Positions 63,759-64,000 of a stretch of 64,000 nucleotides of DNA are shown piece by piece (position 1 is the first letter of the stretch; every line of letters starts with the position of its first letter). A program made the position numbers and the translations under genes. Location of the stretch: the NCBI RefSeq assembly GCF_030445035.2, contig NC_080675.1:68464544-68528543 (forward strand), in the 5' to 3' direction. This stretch comes from Dasypus novemcinctus (taxonomy: Eukaryota; Chordata; Mammalia; Cingulata; Dasypodidae). The notes beneath the pieces are model-generated. The model did no database searches. It saw nothing but the letters and a program-made list of their open reading frames with translations, and was not told where the DNA came from.

Positions 63759-64000
63759 AGGGAAGTGGATGTGGCTCAAGTGATGGGGCTTCTGCCTACC
63801 ATATGGAGGACTCAGGTTCAATCCCTGGGGACTCCTGATAAAAAAGAAAAGGCAAAAGCATGACTGTGTGGCGAGCCAGTGCCCACGCGGTAAGCTGAGT
63901 GCCTGCATGAGTGCCTGTGCAGTGAGCTGGGTGCCCGAGCAAGTGAGCACTGACTATGTGCCCTTCGTACAGGTCTAGAAGAGTAGTATGTAGGGAATCT
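63759..64000 (+). mobile_element. DAS-type SINE variant with internal repeats, may run off the window
   Basis: Sense copy with head GGGAAGTGGATGTGGCTCAA and B box GGTTCAATCCC, then an A-rich spacer and degenerate GAGTGCCTG/CAGTGAGCTGG repeats. It matches the reverse complement of 30435-30898, so both belong to one DAS subvariant. Its 3' end is not identified before the window ends. Confidence 0.8.

Overview
This is a mammalian intergenic window, almost certainly from a xenarthran and most probably an armadillo (Dasypus or a close relative). The main evidence is at least eleven copies of the tRNA-derived DAS-type SINE, with A and B box promoters, a GC-rich body and an oligo(A) end. Most sit between clean target-site duplications (TSDs). 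No spliced host gene, CpG island or exon series was found. The only long intact coding frame is a processed retrocopy of phosphoglycerate kinase 1 (28198-29451, 417 codons).

Layout. 1-4604: ancient MIR, one very short tRNA-like SINE, otherwise unrecognised. 4605-6864: an L1-lineage retroposon with an unusually long non-coding 3' region, carrying a SINE. 6886-7245: an LTR-like relic. 7375-9074: a cytochrome c (CYCS) processed pseudogene, broken by a tRNA-SINE that carries a further insertion, and by a short L1 scrap. 11735-14620: antisense LINE material with a DAS-SINE. 17155-17458: a full-length U1 snRNA retro-pseudogene whose A-rich tail has grown into a (TTTC)n/(TTTTC)n microsatellite. 17472-22145: one antisense L1 hosting another L1 scrap, a 14-3-3 zeta (YWHAZ) processed pseudogene and a DAS-SINE. 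22880-23945: L2. 24462-26747: three DAS-SINEs. 28099-29898: the PGK1 retrocopy with a perfect 15-bp TSD. 30435-30898: a longer DAS variant. 35242-35810: a solo LTR with a 5-bp TSD inside a MIR. 38090-51330: MLT1 relics, DAS-SINEs, an L1 3' end and short SINEs. 51850-52770: L2. 52916-58847: a class I-like endogenous retrovirus fossil. 59795-62285: an ERVL pol-region fossil with a DAS-SINE. 62295-62863: an MLT1 LTR with a GA-rich expansion. 63759-end: a DAS variant.

The window works mainly as a record of L1-driven retroposition. Three mRNA copies (PGK1, CYCS, YWHAZ), one snRNA copy (U1) and many SINEs carry the marks of the same machinery: A tails, TSDs and T-rich target sites. Nesting gives a relative chronology. 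I see no undescribed biological system. The items most worth follow-up are the intact PGK1 retrocopy, the U1 copy with its tail-derived microsatellite, and two different DAS-SINE subfamilies inserted at the same site of two separate L1 copies.

Family names come from recalled consensus sequences, not from a search. Boundaries backed by TSDs are good to a few bases; others may be off by tens of bases.
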